Assembly (NCBI GenBank): GCA_946482565.1
Contig: CAMLSB010000035.1
Location: 1-13,622, forward strand
Length of the DNA: 13,622 bases
Direction: 5' to 3'
DNA from: an uncultured Lysobacteraceae bacterium
GTDB taxonomy: Bacteria > Pseudomonadota > Gammaproteobacteria > Xanthomonadales > Xanthomonadaceae
Below are positions 12,845 to 13,622 of the stretch, in pieces. Position 1 is the first letter of the stretch; the number at the start of each line of letters is the position of its first letter. The translations under genes were made by a program, and so were the position numbers. Below the pieces are notes generated by a model that was not told the origin of the DNA, did not search any database, and saw only the letters and a program-made list of their open reading frames with translations.

Positions 12845-13622
12845 ATGCATGCGATAAGGGCGTCGTGCCCGCTATTGCTGTGCGCGGCCGTTTGGGCCGC
12901 GGCGCCCCTCGCCGCCCGCGGCGAGGTCGCGCCCGCGCGCCCGCAGCTCCTCGCCGCGCCCGCCGCCGCGGATCAGCCCGTCGCCGCGCCGCGTCCGCTC
13001 GACCTCGCCGACCTCGGCGCCCCGGCCTTCGCCAACTTCTTCGCGCGCGACGGCCTGCCCTACTCGGTCGTCGTCGCCGTCGCCACCGACAGCGACGGCT
13101 TCGCGTGGGCCGCAACGCCCGCGGGCGTTTTCCGCTACGACGGACGCCGCTGGGAGCAAAGCCCGGATCCGGCGATGGCGCATTCGGCCGATGCGCTGTA
13201 CGTGGACGCGCGCGGCACGCTGTGGGCCGGATTCCGGGGCGCCGGGCTCGCCCGCTACGACGGCACGCACTGGCACGTCGAGAACCTCGCCACGGGCTTG
13301 CCTTCGCAGCAGATCCGCCGCTTCGCCGAAACCGTCGACCATGCGGGCGCGCGCACGCTGTACGCGCTGACCTGGGACCGCGGCCTGCTGGTCCGCCGCG
13401 ATGGCCGCTGGCAGGCGGATCCCGGCAATGGGTCGCTGCCGCACGGGGCGCTGCTTTCGACGGCGCAGACGCGCACCTTCGGCGGCCGGTCGCGGCAATG
13501 GATCGGCACGGGCAGTTCCGGCCTGTGGTACCGCGACCTCGGTTCGCGCGACTGGCACCGATGGCATCTCGACGACATCGACTCCGCGCAGGTCGAGTTC
13601 ATGCTCGCGACCGAGCGCGGCG
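12845..13622 (+). CDS. Beta-propeller sensor protein, N-terminal part (3' end outside window)
   Basis: The frame starts at an ATG behind AGGGGAG and stays open to the right edge, giving 259 codons of a longer protein. A signal peptide (MHAIRASCPLLLCAAVWAAAPLAARG) is followed by a Pro/Ala-rich spacer. Repeated propeller blades then begin near residue 75: VVAVATDSDGFAWAATPAGVFRYDGRRWE, then ALYVDARGTLWAGFRGAGLARYDG, and later WIGTGSSGLWYRDL (segments quoted in part where long). The repeated (D/T)xxGxxWxGTxxGLxRYDG pattern is that of two-component regulator propellers, seven-bladed periplasmic sensor domains. Such proteins usually continue through a Y_Y_Y domain and a membrane helix into a histidine kinase, GGDEF or DNA-binding domain, and which applies here is outside the window. 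Expression may be independent of the peroxiredoxin gene, given the 123-nt gap with inverted repeats. Confidence 0.85.
   Translation, partial: MHAIRASCPLLLCAAVWAAAPLAARGEVAPARPQLLAAPAAADQPVAAPRPLDLADLGAPAFANFFARDGLPYSVVVAVATDSDGFAWAATPAGVFRYDGRRWEQSPDPAMAHSADALYVDARGTLWAGFRGAGLARYDGTHWHVENLATGLPSQQIRRFAETVDHAGARTLYALTWDRGLLVRRDGRWQADPGNGSLPHGALLSTAQTRTFGGRSRQWIGTGSSGLWYRDLGSRDWHRWHLDDIDSAQVEFMLATERG

Noticed and set aside
12161..12852. Peroxiredoxin and propeller genes both starting with ATGCATGC (Met-His-Ala)
   Set aside because: The eight-base match does not extend in either direction and the signal peptides differ, so coincidence is the simplest explanation.

Overview
The window is GC-rich, densely coded bacterial chromosome. 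Gene content and protein style (YaeQ, a YbiI-type zinc finger, a DUF6164-like protein, paired HI0933-type flavoproteins, an exported M1 peptidase, a propeller sensor) suggest a gammaproteobacterium of the Xanthomonadaceae type (Lysobacter or Luteimonas like). The taxon is an inference from recognised proteins, not from a marker gene. I see no tRNA, rRNA, CRISPR array, insertion sequence or phage gene. All coding regions look intact except the two cut by the window edges.

Layout. (1) Bases 1-2567, plus strand: the 3' end of a DeaD-type RNA helicase, then yaeQ, then an HI0933-family flavoprotein, packed with 1-nt overlaps or gaps as one operon. (2) 2564-4216, minus: an exported CubicO-type serine hydrolase. 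(3) 4273-5577, plus: a second HI0933-like flavoprotein of the TIGR03862 subgroup, divergent from the hydrolase. (4) 5526-8128, minus: an exported M1 metallopeptidase followed by a SAM methyltransferase, joined by an ATGA overlap. (5) 8289-9254, plus: an exported Arg/Asp/Gln-rich repeat protein of unknown function. (6) 9251-10249, minus: a DUF6164-like membrane-anchored protein and a TRIC/YadS channel. (7) 10300-11384, plus: a two-gene lipoate-protein ligase, small C-terminal-type subunit first and catalytic subunit second. (8) 11381-11647, minus: a YbiI-type zinc finger. (9) 11824-13622, plus: a small disordered hydrophilic protein, an exported peroxiredoxin, and the start of a beta-propeller sensor protein that runs off the end (12845-13622).

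The most unusual large-scale signal is at gene ends. CTAG occurs only four times in the window by my reading, always at a stop codon. Three of the four convergent gene pairs meet in a single shared CTAG that supplies both TAG stops; the fourth pair overlaps by 52 nt. None of these junctions has room for a conventional terminator. Other points to check are the bipartite lipoate ligase, a leaderless-promoter pattern (TANNAT, 6 nt, ATG) on two minus-strand genes, and a perfect 9-bp inverted repeat between the -10 and the start of the peroxiredoxin gene.

Functionally this looks like ordinary accessory housekeeping: RNA metabolism, envelope hydrolases, lipoylation, redox defence and stress. I did not find a convincing multi-gene novel system. 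The best candidates for undescribed biology are the repeat protein at 8289-9254 and the end-overlap architecture.
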